DNA of 64,000 nucleotides. Origin: Latrodectus hesperus. Lineage: Eukaryota; Arthropoda; Arachnida; Araneae; Theridiidae. Numbering within the stretch: position 1 is the first letter of the stretch; the number at the start of each line of letters is the position of its first letter. Below are positions 35,519 through 49,648 of the stretch, in pieces. The stretch lies in NCBI GenBank assembly GCA_037975125.1, contig JAJQOW010000021.1:83501-147500 (forward strand), in the 5' to 3' direction. The position numbers were made by a program, and so were the translations under genes. Below the pieces are notes generated by a model that had not been told where the DNA came from, did no database searches, and saw only the letters and a program-made list of their open reading frames with translations.

Positions 35519-36533
35519 GGTGATCAATTTTAGAACAAGTGCTTATAAGCATTTATGAATATTTTTAAGAATTCATTCAATCAATAGGTAATGGTAATCA
35601 ATTTTGGAACAAGTGCTTATAAGCATTGATGAATATTTTTAAGAATTGACTCAATCAATAGGTAATGGTGATCAATTTTGGAACAAGTGCTTATAAGCAT
35701 TGATGAATTTTTTAAGAATTGACTCAATCAATAGGTAATGGTGATCAATTTTGGAACAAGTGCTTATAAGCATTGATGAATTTTTTTAAGAATTGACTCA
35801 ATCAATAGGTAATGGTGATGAATTTTAGAACAAGTGCTTATAAGCATTGATGAAATTTTTTAAGAATTGACTCAATCAATAGGTAATGGTGATGAATTTT
35901 GGAACAAGTGCTTATAAGCATCGATGAATTTTTTAAGAATTGACTCAATCAATAGGTAATGGTGATGAATTTTGGAACAAGTGCTTATAAGCATTGATGA
36001 ACTTTTTAAGAATTGACTCAATCAATAGGTAATGGTGATCAATTTTGGAACAAGTGCTTATAAGCATCGATGAATTTTTTAAGAATTGACTCAATCAATA
36101 GGTAATGGTGATGAATTTTGGAACAAGTGCTTATAAGCATTGATGAAATTTTTAAGAATTGACTCAATCAATAGGTAATGGTGATGAATTTTGGAACAAG
36201 TGCTTATAAGCATCGATGAAATTTTTTAAGAATTGACTCAATCAATAGGTAATGGTGATGAATTTTGGAACAAGTGCTTATAAGCATCGATGAATTTTTT
36301 AAGAATTGACTCAATCAATAGGTAATGGTGATGAATTTTGGAACAAGTGCTTATAAGCATTGATGAACTTTTTAAGAATTGACTCAATCAATAGGTAATG
36401 GTGATCAATTTTGGAACAAGTGCTTATAAGCATCGATGAATTTTTTAAGAATTGACTCAATCAATAGGTAATGGTGATGAATTTTGGAACAAGTGCTTAT
36501 AAGCATTGATGAACTTTTTAAGAATTGATTCAA
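35519..36533 (+). repeat. 73-bp tandem array, about 14 units (copy B)
   Basis: The same unit as at 9817-10110. Two variants alternate: units starting gtgatcaatttt and units starting gtgatgaatttt, and units with gcattgatgaa or gcatcgatgaa. This suggests that pairs or triplets of units were amplified together. Confidence 0.96.
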
Positions 36534-36814
36534 TCAATGGAACTATTCGAAGGTTGTTAATCTAAAATTTGTAAACAGATGAGCCTTGAGACTTGACAGC
36601 TCCAAAGGTATTTTTCACTTGGAGGGCATTGCAACCACGATCTGTTTGTCAGTGAATACAGCCAATCTTCAGTAAAGTATGGAATTGAAATCAATATTTT
36701 CTGATAATGACCATGACACTTTTCCTAACCAGGCCACATCGACTCCATTGTGTTTATCCTATGGGCTTTACTCATCTTATATGGAAGGAGGGAAGGTTAA
36801 TCCTTCTTTCCCTC
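36534..36814. other. Spacer between two arrays (copy B)
   Basis: Matches 10111-10369 of copy A with small differences. No gene. Confidence 0.4.
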
Positions 36815-39130
36815 TACATAAAATGAGACAAACCTATTAATTGTAAGACACTGGGGAATACTTTTTAGCTAATCTAAGCGTTTATAAGAGGGTTTAATAT
36901 ATAATTCGAAATATCTGAGAGCCATCTATGTAAATTAGTTTAAAATATTATAGTGTATAATATTTTATGCTAATTCTCTTATAAGTAAAGCCTATCTAAT
37001 ATAAAACCTTGGGATATTCTTCTTACATTCCCTAATCAAGTTGACAGTAAAAATGTTCCAATGACGCAATGATTCAAAAGCTGCAATTCTGAGCACCAGT
37101 TATTTAAATTAGTTTAAAACATTTTATCATATAATATTTTATGCTAATTGTCTTATAAGATAAGTAAAGCCTATCTAATATAAAACCTTGGGATATTCTT
37201 CTTACATTCCCTGATCAAGTTGACAGTAAAAATGTTCCAATGACGCAATGATTCAAAAGCTGCAATTCTGAGCACCAGTTATTTAAGTTAGTTTAAAACA
37301 TTTTATCATATAATATTTTATGCTAATTGTCTTATAAGATAAGTAAAGCCTATCTAATATAAAACCTTGGGATATTCTTCTTACATTCCCTGATCAAGTT
37401 GACAGTAAAAATGTTCCAATGACGCAATGATTCAAAAGCTGCAATTCTGAGCACCAGTTATTTAAATTAGTTTAAAACATTTTATCATATAATATTTTAT
37501 GCTAATTGTCTTATAAGATAAGTAAAGCCTATCTAATATAAAACCTTGGGATATTCTTCTTACATTCCCTGATCAAGTTGACAGTAAAAATGTTCCAATG
37601 ACGCAATGATTCAAAAGCTGCAATTCTGAGCACCAGTTATTTAAATTAGTTTAAAACATTTTATCATATAATATTTTATGCTAATTGTCTTATAAGATAA
37701 GTAAAGCCTATCTAATATAAAACCTTGGGATATTCTTCTTACATTCCCTGATCAAGTTGACAGTAAAAATGTTCCAATGACGCAATGATTCAAAAGCTGC
37801 AATTCTGAGCACCAGTTATTTAAATTAGTTTAAAACATTTTATCATATAATATTTTATGCTAATTGTCTTATAAGATAAGTAAAGCCTATCTAATATAAA
37901 ACCTTGGGATATTCTTCTTACATTCCCTGATCAAGTTGACAGTAAAAATGTTCCAATGACGCAATGATTCCAAAGCTGCAATTCTGAGCACCAGTTATTT
38001 AAATTAGTTTAAAACATTTTATCATATAATATTTTATGCTAATTGTCTTATAAGATAAGTAAAGCCTATCTAATATAAAACCTTGGGATATTCTTCTTAC
38101 ATTCCCTAATCAAGTTGACAGTAAAAATGTTCCAATGACGCAATGATTCAAAAGCTGTAATTCTGAGCACCAGTTATTTAAATTAGTTTAAAACATTTTA
38201 TCATATAATATTTTATGCTAATTGTCTTATAAGATAAGTAAAGCCTATCTAATATAAAACCTTGGGATATTCTTCTTACATTCCCTAATCAAGTTGACAG
38301 TAAAAATGTTCCAATGACGCAATGATTCAAAAGCTGTAATTCTGAGCACCAGTTATTTAAATTAGTTTAAAACATTTTATCATATAATATTTTATGCTAA
38401 TTGTCTTATAAGATAAGTAAAGCCTATCTAATATAAAACCTTGGGATATTCTTCTTACATTCCCTAATCAAGTTGATAGTAAAAATGTTCCAATGACGCA
38501 ATGATTCGAAAGCTGTAATTCTGAGCATCAGTTATTTAAATTAGTTTAAAATATTTTATCATATAATATTTCAAAATGTAAAATTTTCTCGGAGGTATAA
38601 GACAATGGGTACTCTTTTTTTGGATTCTCTAATCAAAGTTACAATAAAAAGGTTCCAATGGGCCAATTTTTCGAATTGCGTAATTATGAGCGCAATTTAA
38701 GTTAATTAGTTTGAATTATTTTGTAGCATAATAGTCTTACTTTATAAGAGAATTAACATTATTTTATGTTAATTCTCTTATAAAGTAAATAAAGCCTATC
38801 GAATATAAGACATTGAGGAATTCTTTTTAGATTCCCGAATCAGGATAATTATTAGAGAGTGTTATAGCCCTATGATTCGAAAGCCGTAATTCATAGTGCC
38901 ACTTATGTAAATTAATTTTAAAAATATTTTATAGTTCTTTTATAAGGTAAATAAAGACTACATAATGTAAGATATTGAATTCTTTTTAGATTTTTTAATC
39001 CATCCCTAATCCAGAAGTTTATTATAAGAAAACTCTACTGACGCAATGATTTGGAGTCCATAATTCAGAGCGTCATTCGTAAGTTTAAAATATTTTGTCA
39101 TAAAATAAATAAGAAAAGAAAATGTTTTGC
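36815..39130 (+). repeat. 179-bp tandem array, expanded (copy B)
   Basis: The central part (about 36990-38560) has about nine units with a measured period of 179 bases and few differences. Units at both ends are diverged and match the outer units of copy A (10370-11470). Expansion therefore happened in the centre after duplication. Confidence 0.95.
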
Positions 39131-39955
39131 ATAATGTAAATATTTTGGCGAATTTATTAACTGATTTTTCATAAAATAAGGTAATTTTGAAATGTAAACA
39201 ATAGATTAACTATGTGTTGACAAACACATTCCCTTTTTACCTCATAATTAGAAACGAATATTGAAATGTTCGGCAGTGATAGTTTAATAACAGAATCTAT
39301 TGTACAATAGGCAATTTATAGAAGTTGACTTGTTACTCCACGATAACGTTAACCCCACGAATGCCAAGTTACGGTTAAGGTGGATTTCAAACAATCACAA
39401 ACACCCCCGCCCTGCTTCAGTGGTTATCTAATCAGATGCCGTCTTACCATGGATTCGTACGAACTGGAAATTATAATATTGATGGATTTACTACATTCTG
39501 TCTAGGTTGATGGACAACAGTTAGGTCGATTGGAATGGCAGATACAAAGTGGAACAATAATATATCAGTAAGGAATAAAAATACATAAAATGTAAAAAAT
39601 GAGCTCAATTAATTACTATTTTTTAAAAAAAATCATAATTTTTTATAATATTGATCAAGTATTCAAAAAATTTGTTTTATGGCCAATATTTTTGATTGGT
39701 TAAAGATGCATAGTTCTTCGAAATGAAAGAAGACTTTGTAAGAGCTTTCTCTTTGATATTTTAAAAGACTTAAATAATAGCTTCTCGCAATTTGAATATT
39801 TTCTATTTTTAACTAATCTTCTATGAAATGAAAGAATTACGTATTTTTCAAGAAGATAGTTCGGCACCATTTGCACAATCTTTAAACTCATGTAATTAAA
39901 TCTTAAAAAATTGAGCATTAACTATTACTAATCTGATTAATGATTACTTTATCAT
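39131..39955. other. AT-rich sequence, no gene
   Basis: Counterpart of 11471-12301. Nothing recognised. Confidence 0.4.
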
Positions 39956-39965
39956 GTTATTTTGA

Positions 39966-40146
39966 GCCGAGCTGGCAGCCGAATGGTTAGCGCTCTTGCC
40001 TTCGGTTCAACAGTTCGTGGGTTCGAATCCCACCTTGGGCATGGATGTTTGTAGTGGTTCGGAATCCACTTTAAACCGTAGGTCCCAGTCTAATTAGCCC
40101 TCGTGTGCAAAAATAAGACCGTTGAGCGACAAACAAACCAAACCAT
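39966..40146 (+). mobile_element. tRNA-derived SINE, family S2 (copy B)
   Basis: Orthologue of 12312-12490. A-box region ggcagccgaatggttagcgc, B box gggttcgaatccc, same target duplication gttattttga at 39956-39965 and 40147-40156. The A box is better preserved here than in copy A. Confidence 0.88.
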
Positions 40147-40156
40147 GTTATTTTGA

Positions 40157-41424
<1,268 letters not shown>

Positions 41425-41558
41425 CTTCGACTGACAGGAATTGTACTATACGATTCGATTATATATAATTACTTTGATTTTTTTAAGAAATATGTGTGAA
41501 AAGTTTTACTACAGTGAAAAATTTAAGCAATTATATTTCTAGATATTACTTAATCAAG

Positions 41559-41819
41559 AGCTACCCACCCTATCTAGTGGTCAGTGTGTCTGACTGTAAA
41601 TAGGGAGGTCCTAGGTTCAATTCCCGTTTCGAACATGGATTTACTTCCTATGTTTACCCTTACCTTGAATGAATGGGTGGTGAATAGTTGTTTACCCTAT
41701 AAGTGTGTATCTATGGCATGTGTGTAGTGAGGAAGTCTCTCACCAAATTACGATTTAGTTGGAAAAGAGGAGGAGCGCGCTCTCAATTTTGTCAGCCTAG
41801 CTGGTACAATGCAACAACA
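41559..41819 (+). mobile_element. tRNA-derived SINE with AAC tail (family S3)
   Basis: The head agctacccaccctatctagt is followed by an A box (tagtggtcagtgtg) and a B box (aggttcaattcc). The 3' end is gtacaatgcaacaacaa. The 11-bp repeat acttaatcaag flanks it (41548-41558 and 41820-41830). It is present only in copy B, inside the block with no counterpart in copy A. Confidence 0.88.
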
Positions 41820-41929
41820 ACTTAATCAAGTTATTCAATATCGAGTATTTGACACAAAATATCATTTTTTCCATTTATTCTGCACATGAGATTGTTAAAT
41901 TAAATAGGACATCTATGTCGGGTTTTGCA

Positions 41930-42430
41930 GTGGCTTAACGGTAGAATAATGCTCTTATAACAGCGAAAGTTACCCGGTTCAATCTTATCCACTATAGAAT
42001 AATGAGAAACGAATACTGTGCTTCTATCTTTCGCATGCCTGGCTTTCATTGTAGAGCATTATATTATTTTTAGAATGCAGTGACCTAATGGTAGAATAAA
42101 TCTCATATGAGCGAAAGGTCTCGCGTTTGAGTCAATCCACTATCGAAGAATGAAAAATGGATGCTGTGCTTCTGATTTAAGCATTCATGGTGGAGTATTT
42201 TCATTAGGTTTGCCATGACTTAATGAATAAAGAATGTTTTTAAGAGCAAATTGTCCTGGGTTCATTCCCATCCCTTCTCAAACAATGAGAGGAGGCTTCT
42301 GCCATTCGCATGTCTGCTCTTCCTGGTTGTGAATTGTGAGGTTTCCGGTATTTCTCTCTAGCTATAAAGAAAGAACTGCCAAATATCAATGAAGAAGTGC
42401 TATTGTAAAGCAAGTTACGTGGTTGACTTT
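41930..42430 (+). repeat. Three tRNA-like units in tandem, then SINE body
   Basis: Three successive units of about 130-150 bp have tRNA-like heads: gcagtggcttaacggtagaa with cccggttcaatct; gcagtgacctaatggtagaa with cgcgtttgagtc; gccatgacttaatgaataaa with ctgggttcattcc. Each is followed by a version of aatgagaaacgaatactgtg with tgcttctat. After the third comes ggtttccggtatttctctct, as in the S4 body. The heads look like Gly-type tRNA descendants; none folds well enough to be a tRNA gene. Confidence 0.6.
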
Positions 42431-43036
42431 AAAATAATTTTTTTCAGTTTCCTCCATTGGGACTCTTGAATGCAACATTCTGTTTATAAAAATCTCTTAA
42501 ATGTTTTCGATGTTAAATTATTGACTGTGGACATAATACGAATAACTTCTATTATTTCTGTTAATAAATATTCTTTAAATATACATATTGAGTATTCTTT
42601 AAATACGCAAAATGTGTGAGCAGTGTTTAGTGATATTTTGAAAGCTCGTACCATTTCGTTGATCCACACTAAGAACAACAGAAATATACTGATAACGAAT
42701 GAAACAGAGGAAAACTTACCACCACGTGCTCTGGAGAACAGGGCTCTGCTATAAAAGCTGATTAATTCACGAGAAAGCAAATACACACGCTTTAGCTGAA
42801 AAAAAAACATTCTTTATTGCTCCGAAACACTTCTTGACTAATTTACACACAATTATTTTACATTCATTAATTTACAAGAAAATTAACGTATTTCATATTT
42901 ATTTATGAAAGAGGTCACACTGCGTCACGCACACTGTAACTGTCGCTCCCTTCTATGCACCTGCGTCCTTGCAAGCACGAGGGTTCACGTCCATTTCTTC
43001 GCAGGTCTTCTGATTTCTAGAAACTCCAGGACCGGT
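42431..43036. other. Unassigned insert, no gene
   Basis: Present only in copy B. It has moderate G+C between 42640 and 43030. On the minus strand the phrase agcaataaagaatg (around 42810-42823) could be a polyadenylation signal of an element such as a solo LTR, but no terminal repeats were found. Confidence 0.3.
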
Positions 43037-43044
43037 TTTCGAGG

Positions 43045-43342
43045 CAGTTGTTGTTACTTATGGTGCTTGGACACTTGGTAAAATAACGTCATTTCTCTAA
43101 GAATCCTCCGATAGATGGCACCACTCCCTCAATTTTGACTTCTGATCTGGAGGGGGACGAAAATTTTCCCGGATCACTGCACCCATGGAAACTGCTCAAC
43201 GAACGGCCACAGGGCTTTCGATTCCAAAGATTTAACGCGCACGTATATCGCATGTACTCGGTGGGTCTTTGGCGACATTGGGAATTGAAGCCGGGTCTTG
43301 TGTACGGAATACCGATACCTTACCACTAGGCTACCATGGCGA
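43045..43342 (-). mobile_element. tRNA-derived SINE with AAC tail, minus strand
   Basis: On the minus strand the head reads gccatggtagcctagtggta (A box) with cccggcttcaattccc (B box). The body runs to taagtaacaacaactgcc. The 8-bp repeat tttcgagg flanks it (43037-43044 and 43343-43350). It is restricted to copy B. Confidence 0.82.
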
Positions 43343-43350
43343 TTTCGAGG

Positions 43351-44274
43351 TAATAAAGCATTTAAGTTTTTCAGGGCACGCTGCCAAAACACATTAACAA
43401 GCATTTAATCAATTAATCTTAATTGGTCAAAATGTGTACAAAAATGTAACATTTTAGTACGTTTCCAATGAATGACACTAAAATATTCTTTATGCTTGAA
43501 GTGACTGAATTGATTCTTATTGTGAAATATGCATTGCTAAAGAACTATTTTGAAAATGTGATGAGATATAATCCGAATTATTCTCTTCACATCAGTTTAC
43601 TTTGCAAGAACGGAATTTCTTTTCTTTCTTACTATTACTTTTTCATATAGAAGCAAATTCGTGGCGAAGAGTAAAAGGATAAGTTTAAGAATTATTTGAA
43701 AGGTAAAACAATAAAGAGCAGAAAAAACAATCCATAAGTTATTTTGACAGAAGGAAATAAAGAAAATAACGTTACATTGTCTGCATTTTTGATGAATCAC
43801 TTAAAGTGAGTTTTCAAAGTTCTGTTTTTAAAAAAATGTTAAATTACTTTTAAGAACATCAAAAACATCAAATATTTTCTTTCTACTACAAGAAAACCCC
43901 CAATTTTACTGCAAATTTTACGTTGAATTTAATGTTAAGTTTTTAATTTTAAAATAGTTATTTTTATTTAAAATATTTTATTAATTTAATTATTAATGTA
44001 ATTTTGCTAATCTTGAAATGTAAATTATGTTTTTAATATAAAGCCTAGTATTATTATTATTGAAATTTATTTTCAAAGAAAATATATTTTCTCTATTTTC
44101 ATAAAATGAAAAAAATATAACAATAATAAATAAAATATGAAAAAATTTAAATCTTTATTGCCAATAAAGTTTGTTTTGTCTTTCTCATTTTGCTTTTCAT
44201 TCTGTTAAATTTTAGAAGAAATATCACTAAGGACTTAAAAATTTGAAAACTAATTATTTAGAAAAACAGGTAAT
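43351..44274. other. AT-rich sequence, no gene
   Basis: From about 43378 it matches copy A from 13725. It is diverged up to about 43925 and almost identical after that. No gene. Confidence 0.4.
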
Positions 44275-44499
44275 ATGCATGATTTTGAAATCTTTTACAA
44301 AATTATAATTAAAAATACTTTTTTATTACTGGCAAAAACTATGAATTGGGTTCTCCACGCTAACGACTCTCAGGCATTCGATGGCGAGCCGCTGCCGCTT
44401 GAAGAATGCGATTTGAAGGCAAATTCGTCGACAAATCGGTTTACGACATTGTCTCAATACGATGGGATGAAGCATTATCTGACGTCATTCACATTTTAA
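44275..44499 (+). CDS. Hypothetical 74-residue ORF (copy B)
   Basis: Same protein as at 14620-14844, without a single change, within the near-identical tract. Not recognised; low confidence that it is translated. Confidence 0.25.
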   Translation: MHDFEIFYKIIIKNTFLLLAKTMNWVLHANDSQAFDGEPLPLEECDLKANSSTNRFTTLSQYDGMKHYLTSFTF

Positions 44500-44748
44500 A
44501 CGAATGAGAATTGTAATAAAGGTGTTTAATCATGATCTCGTTCGGAACGAAAGAAACTACCAATTCATGGTTAAAAATAAAAATCATATATATCAGTGTT
44601 TCTCAACCGCCGGTCCGCGAAATATCCAGCTTTTATAGGCCGACAACCGATACAGTATCTACATTATAATAATAATAGTTTACTAGTTTAAAAAATAATG
44701 TAATCTTTGATGAAAAATACAACAAACTGGCAACTATGTTGCCAGTTT

Positions 44749-44952
44749 GAGAGGAGAGTGCCAGCTCAGGTGTTGCCTCCTCACCTGACCCTGGTTCAAA
44801 ATGACGAGGCAGTTTAAAATGAGCAAAAGTCGTACTTTCACCTTCGTGGTGCTCTGATCCAAACGAAAGACGCTCTCTTTGACTTAATTCGCACTATCAA
44901 AGGCAAAAGCGAGCTTGGCTTGTCCAAGTGTCATAGGAAAACAACAACAACT
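44749..44952 (+). mobile_element. SINE-like insert nested in hAT (copy B)
   Basis: Counterpart of 15094-15297, with the same B-box-like tggttcaaaat and the same AAC tail. It was inserted before the segment was duplicated. Confidence 0.45.
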
Positions 44953-45574
44953 ATTTCTTGGTGATGAAATAGAATACACATAGGTAAACTAACTTACACC
45001 ATGGTATATTTAAGAACGCTGTCCCTATTTAGTTAGTTAGACTAAACGCGTTTCATAAATTGCCGTACCACCAGCGTTGCCAGTCTATTATAATTATAAT
45101 AGATCTATTATTATTCAGCAGTCCTTTTACGTTGTTACGTTACTCACCAAATCTGTTACTATTTTGAGTTTTTATGAAATTTACAAAATTATCCTTTACC
45201 TAAATTAAAAAAAACTGCCGGTACCTCGGCACTCTTTTTTACTATTCTATGAAATCTATTACATTTTCAACTGTCGACTTATTCCTTTTAATCAAATTGT
45301 TCTGGCAACACTGCTTAGAACACCAGTTAGGGTGCGCCTGTCTGCCTTGGTGCCTTGCGTATCTCTGATTACTTGAACGCTGACTATCACAGTATCGCAG
45401 TGTTCAAGGCGTCTGGCGTCTTGATTACGTTTTGTTTTTAATTTTGATTATTCTGCACACTTGGGCAATTCTTGAAAACTATTTATCAGCGTAAGTTTTT
45501 AATAACTTCTGATTTTAATATTATGCTATAACTACTATTTCTGTAACTTTAGGTATATAAAATCAATAACCAGA

Positions 45575-47508
45575 ATGAGTGAGAAGGAAACGAAACGCAC
45601 ATTACTAAATTTCGTGCAAAGAAAGGATTTTCAAAAACCAAGTACGTCGTCCGCCCCTTTGAATACAGATGAAAGTGAATATAGTCCACAATTTTCCAAA
45701 AAAAAAAAAAAAATAAATAAAAAGCTTTATAAGGCACTACATCACAGATTATTTGAAATATGGTTTTATCCTATGGCCTCAATCAGAAGAAAATTGTCCA
45801 AAACCTGAATGTGTTATTTGTAGAGATGTTCTTTCCAATGAAAGCATGAAACCTTCCAAGCTCATGCGGCATTTACAAACGAAGCACCCACAACTGGAAA
45901 GCAAACCCCTGGACTTTATCAGGAGAAAAAGTTTGGAGATGAAAATTCAAAAGGATGCCTTTAAAAAATGTTTCTCGGTTGATAAATCGCTTTTAAAAGC
46001 ATCGTATCTAGTTGCTCTGCGTATTGCCAAATCTAAAAAACCATACTCAGTTGCTGAAGATCTTGTCAAACCGTGTTTGATAGACGTATGTTCTGAAGTG
46101 TTGGGCCAATCTGCTGCAGATAAAATGAAAGCTTTGCCTCTGTCCAATGATACTATTGGACGAAGAATATGTGAGTTATCATACGACATAGAAAGTCAAC
46201 TACTCCAAGATATACGTAAATCGAAATGGTTTGCTGTCCAAATGGATGAGTCAATTGACGTCTCAAATAATGCCATATTGTTATGTTATGTTCGTTACAT
46301 TGACTATGCAACCAATGATATTAGAGAAGAATTGACGTGCTGTATCGAACTACCATCCCAAACAACAAGTGCTGAAATATTTAAGGTAGTTAATAATTAT
46401 ATTGAAACTAACTCCATTGACTGGAAAAAATGCATTGGTTTGTGTACTGATGGCGCTGCTGCTATGACTGGAAGACATACAGGTGTTGCAAAGAGAATAA
46501 CAGACGTAGCATCAGAAGGATTAGTAGTCACACACTGCATTATTCATCGCGAACATTTAGCAGCAAAGAAATTGTCCCCACAACTGAATGACATTCTTCT
46601 GGAATCGGTAAAAATTGTAAATGTTTATCAGAAATAACGCCCTTAATTCAAGATTGTTTACAACTTTATGTCAAGAAATGGGATCAGATCATGTACAACT
46701 ATTGTTACACGCCGAAGTACGCTGGCTATCCAGAGGAAAAGTCCTTAAGCGGTTGTATGAATTAAGAAATGAGGTACAATTGTTTTTAAATCAAAAGGCA
46801 TCATTCTTGAGCAGACATTTTCAGAACAAAGAATGGGTAGTCTTGCTTTCGTACCTATCAGACATATTTTCACTGGTAAATGAACTAAATTTAAGTCTTA
46901 AAGGTAAAACTAATACCATTTTCAACTTCTACAATAAGATTGATGCTTTCAAGAAGAAATTGAAACTCTGGTATAAACTTGCGGAAGAAAACACTTTTGA
47001 TATGTTTGCTTCTTTCTTTGATTACATTAATACTAATGACATGGATCAGAAGAGCGTTATCAGCGTTATTTTGGAGCATTTAAAAGAACTATCAATAGCT
47101 TTTGCTCAGTATTATCCCCCAGAAGAAGATGTACGTTCAGGTAATCTGTGGATAATCAATCCATTTATTGATAATTATGATAACAATCTCACTACAGTCC
47201 AAGAAACAGAACTTATTGAACTGTCTTCAGATCTAGGACTTAAATCACAGTTCAAATCAATAAATATATATCAATTCTGGATAAAGACTGCAAAAGAATA
47301 CCCCAATCTTCATGCAAAGGCGTTGAAGATTTTATTGCCTTTTTCCTCAACTTATTTGTGTGAAACTACATTTTCGGCTATGACTGTTATTAAGACGAAA
47401 CATAGAAATCGACTTGCTCTTGCACTTGCTTTACGTATTGCTGTAACTGGTTTAAAGCCTAGGATTGACAGTTTAGTCAGCAACAAAGACCAGCAGCAAC
47501 CTCATTAA
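45575..47508 (+). pseudogene. hAT (ZBED5-like) transposase, frameshifted (copy B)
   Basis: Same architecture as in copy A: N-terminal MSEKETKRTLLNFVQRKDF, BED finger, catalytic core and C-terminal hAT dimerisation region. The poly(A) tract near 45700 is of different length (copy A has an extra four-base AAAT-type unit), but the frame is still lost there. The extra-base break near 46622 is shared with copy A. Few residues differ: MKIQKD here versus MKIHKD, FIRNNAL versus FIRSNAL, TTFSAMTV versus TTFSVMTV, NRLALAL versus NRLTLAL. The FSAMTV form is closer to what the family usually has, so copy A probably carries the newer changes there. Confidence 0.93.
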
Positions 47509-48081
47509 TTTTAGTTTTTATATATCCTTTATTTTGGTAAATTATTTTTTGCTTATTTGGTATCTACTTTACGTTGTTCACATTTCGACTCATTGTTGTT
47601 TTGGCTAATATATTGATTAAAAAAATAAATTTATCATTCACGTTGGAATTTTCTTGGAGTTTTAATTAAGTTTTGGTGCTTTTATTCTCGATGCAATATT
47701 ATATAAGTAAGTTGAATATACAAATGTAAATTATAACAAACAAAATGCTTTAAAAATTATGTATCTCTTCATGATTTATCTTTGTGAAAAATTGTGCATT
47801 GGGTCAAATTATTAATATTACCGGTCCGGGCGAACGTGCCGAAATATTTTACCGGTCCTTGGAGTAAATTCAGTTGAGAAACACTGATATATATTATTCA
47901 AGTTTGTAATTATACAGGTGGGTATAAAAATAATTTGAACATTTGTAAATTAAAGTGATATTTTCGAATGCTCTTCATAGGCACCAGAATATAGTGATAG
48001 CTACTAATTCTTTTTATGTATAGAAATGTATACATTCTGCTAGTATGTTGCAGTTTCATTATGAAGTTCTGTAAATCTGGG

Positions 48082-48236
48082 TCTTGCCTTCGGTTCAACA
48101 GTTCGTGGGTTCGAATCCCACCTTGGGTATGGATGTTTGTAGTGGTTCGGAATCCACTTTAAACCATAGGTCCCGGTCTAATTAGCCCTCGTGTGCAAAA
48201 AATGACCATTGAGCGACAAACAAACCAAACCAAACC
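48082..48236 (+). mobile_element. 5'-truncated S2 SINE (copy B)
   Basis: Orthologue of 18429-18583, with the same 12-bp target duplication tgtaaatctggg at 48070-48081 and 48237-48248. Confidence 0.88.
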
Positions 48237-48248
48237 TGTAAATCTGGG

Positions 48249-48930
48249 AGTTTTTTAGGAATATAAAAAATCGGATCTCATGATTTTCAAAGAAATCAAA
48301 TTGTAGGAATCCGTCTATGTCAATGCGATGGGTACTTCCCAAGTACACTTGCTTCTAATATGGTTATTTTCTCAATTGGAACACACGATATCAACGGTTT
48401 CATTTACCAACAGGATAGAGTTCCACCAGCACTGGTACAAAGAGATAAATCATTATGGTCAATCAATCCATCCATCGTGATTTCCACAACGATGGTTTGA
48501 TTGATTGGCCTATAATGACAAGATACTGTTCTCACGGCCATCAAGACCACTCGACCTTAACCGTTTGACATTTTCTTTTGAGGTACCAGCATTTCCTAAC
48601 TTTTTGGCTTAGCTATGGAGCCTTAGCACGAATGCATACTCAACCAAGCTAAGTAATGTGTGGAGACAACATAACTATCACCTTGACATCTGCTGTATCA
48701 TTCAAGGAGAATATACCGAACATTTGCAGTGTCTGGACGTCAATCTTCTTTACAATATTTTCGGTAACTTTATATATACAACTGATTGTTGTAACTCAAT
48801 TATGTTCCGAAATAAAAGCTTTGAAAACCTGATGATTCTTTTGTAATAACCTTGTATTTTTTCTCTTTTATTATTTTTTAAATAATCTTTAGAGATGACT
48901 AGATTTTTCCGGTTGTGCCGTAAAATCCTT
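48249..48930. other. Unassigned sequence with hairpin, no gene
   Basis: Counterpart of 18596-19277. It contains the inverted repeat at 48451-48517. Confidence 0.4.
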
Positions 48931-49648
48931 AATAGTAACCAGAATATTATTCCTTCTCGTATTTCAGCTGTAACCTCAAACAATCACGATGGATATTTCT
49001 TATACAATTAGTAACTACAATAATTATACTAGTTACGTAAAAATTATCCACCTTATTATCCTTGAAAGCAATGATTTCCCCTAGAAAATTCTTTGTTGTC
49101 TATTCATTAATTAAATAATTTATTTGCAACTGAAAGAAAAACACAGCAAAATGGATTAACAATTACGTGTTATCACTGAACACAAGAATATCACCAGGGC
49201 TATTTCCAGAACTTATAACCCAACAATTCTGTGGAATGGCTATAAATACAGACGGCACCAGATCTGACAAATCATATAGGAACTGCGCCGACCAATGGCT
49301 GAGTGGTTAGCGTTCCTGACTCCTGAGCTGATGGGTCCCGGCTTCGAATCCCGGTTCGGACATGGATGCTTCTTTCCTTCTCTATTCTCTTGTGTTTCTC
49401 TGTCCTTTCTTCTGTGATGCTGTATGAATGTGGCCCACCCTATAAACGGGTTTGTGGTGGTATGGCGCGGGTAACGCTACTCGCCTCCGTGACTTGGTTC
49501 ACAGGTGCCCGCTGGGCAACGATAAATGAGTAGCAGTTTCTGGCCCTGTTGTGGCATAAGGTTCAGTCACCCTTGTGTGCCCGCCATTAGATAAAAAAAT
49601 ATAGGGACTGGCCTGATCAGGAGCTCATCCCCGAAAATATTTTTAACT
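48931..49648 (+). repeat. Segment with S1 SINE (copy B)
   Basis: Counterpart of 19278-19994 and of the partial copy at 9107-9816. The S1 SINE inside starts at 49285 (gcgccgaccaatggctgag) and has B box ggcttcgaatcc. Confidence 0.87.

Larger units (their letters stand above)
44594..47886 (+). mobile_element. hAT transposon, 3.3 kb (copy B)
   Basis: Ends CAGTGTTTCTCAACCGCCGG and TTGAGAAACACTG, with atatatat at 44586-44593 and 47887-47894. It occupies the same site as the copy A element. One difference near the right end: accggtccgggcg here, accggtccgcgcg in copy A. Confidence 0.95.

Noticed and set aside
42484..42810. 108-residue minus frame
   Set aside because: Hydrophobic, AT-driven and without homology to a family I know. 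It lies in an insert of unknown repeat nature.
45549..45737. 62-residue minus frame in the hAT element
   Set aside because: Opposite-strand shadow of the transposase N-terminus and poly(A) tract.
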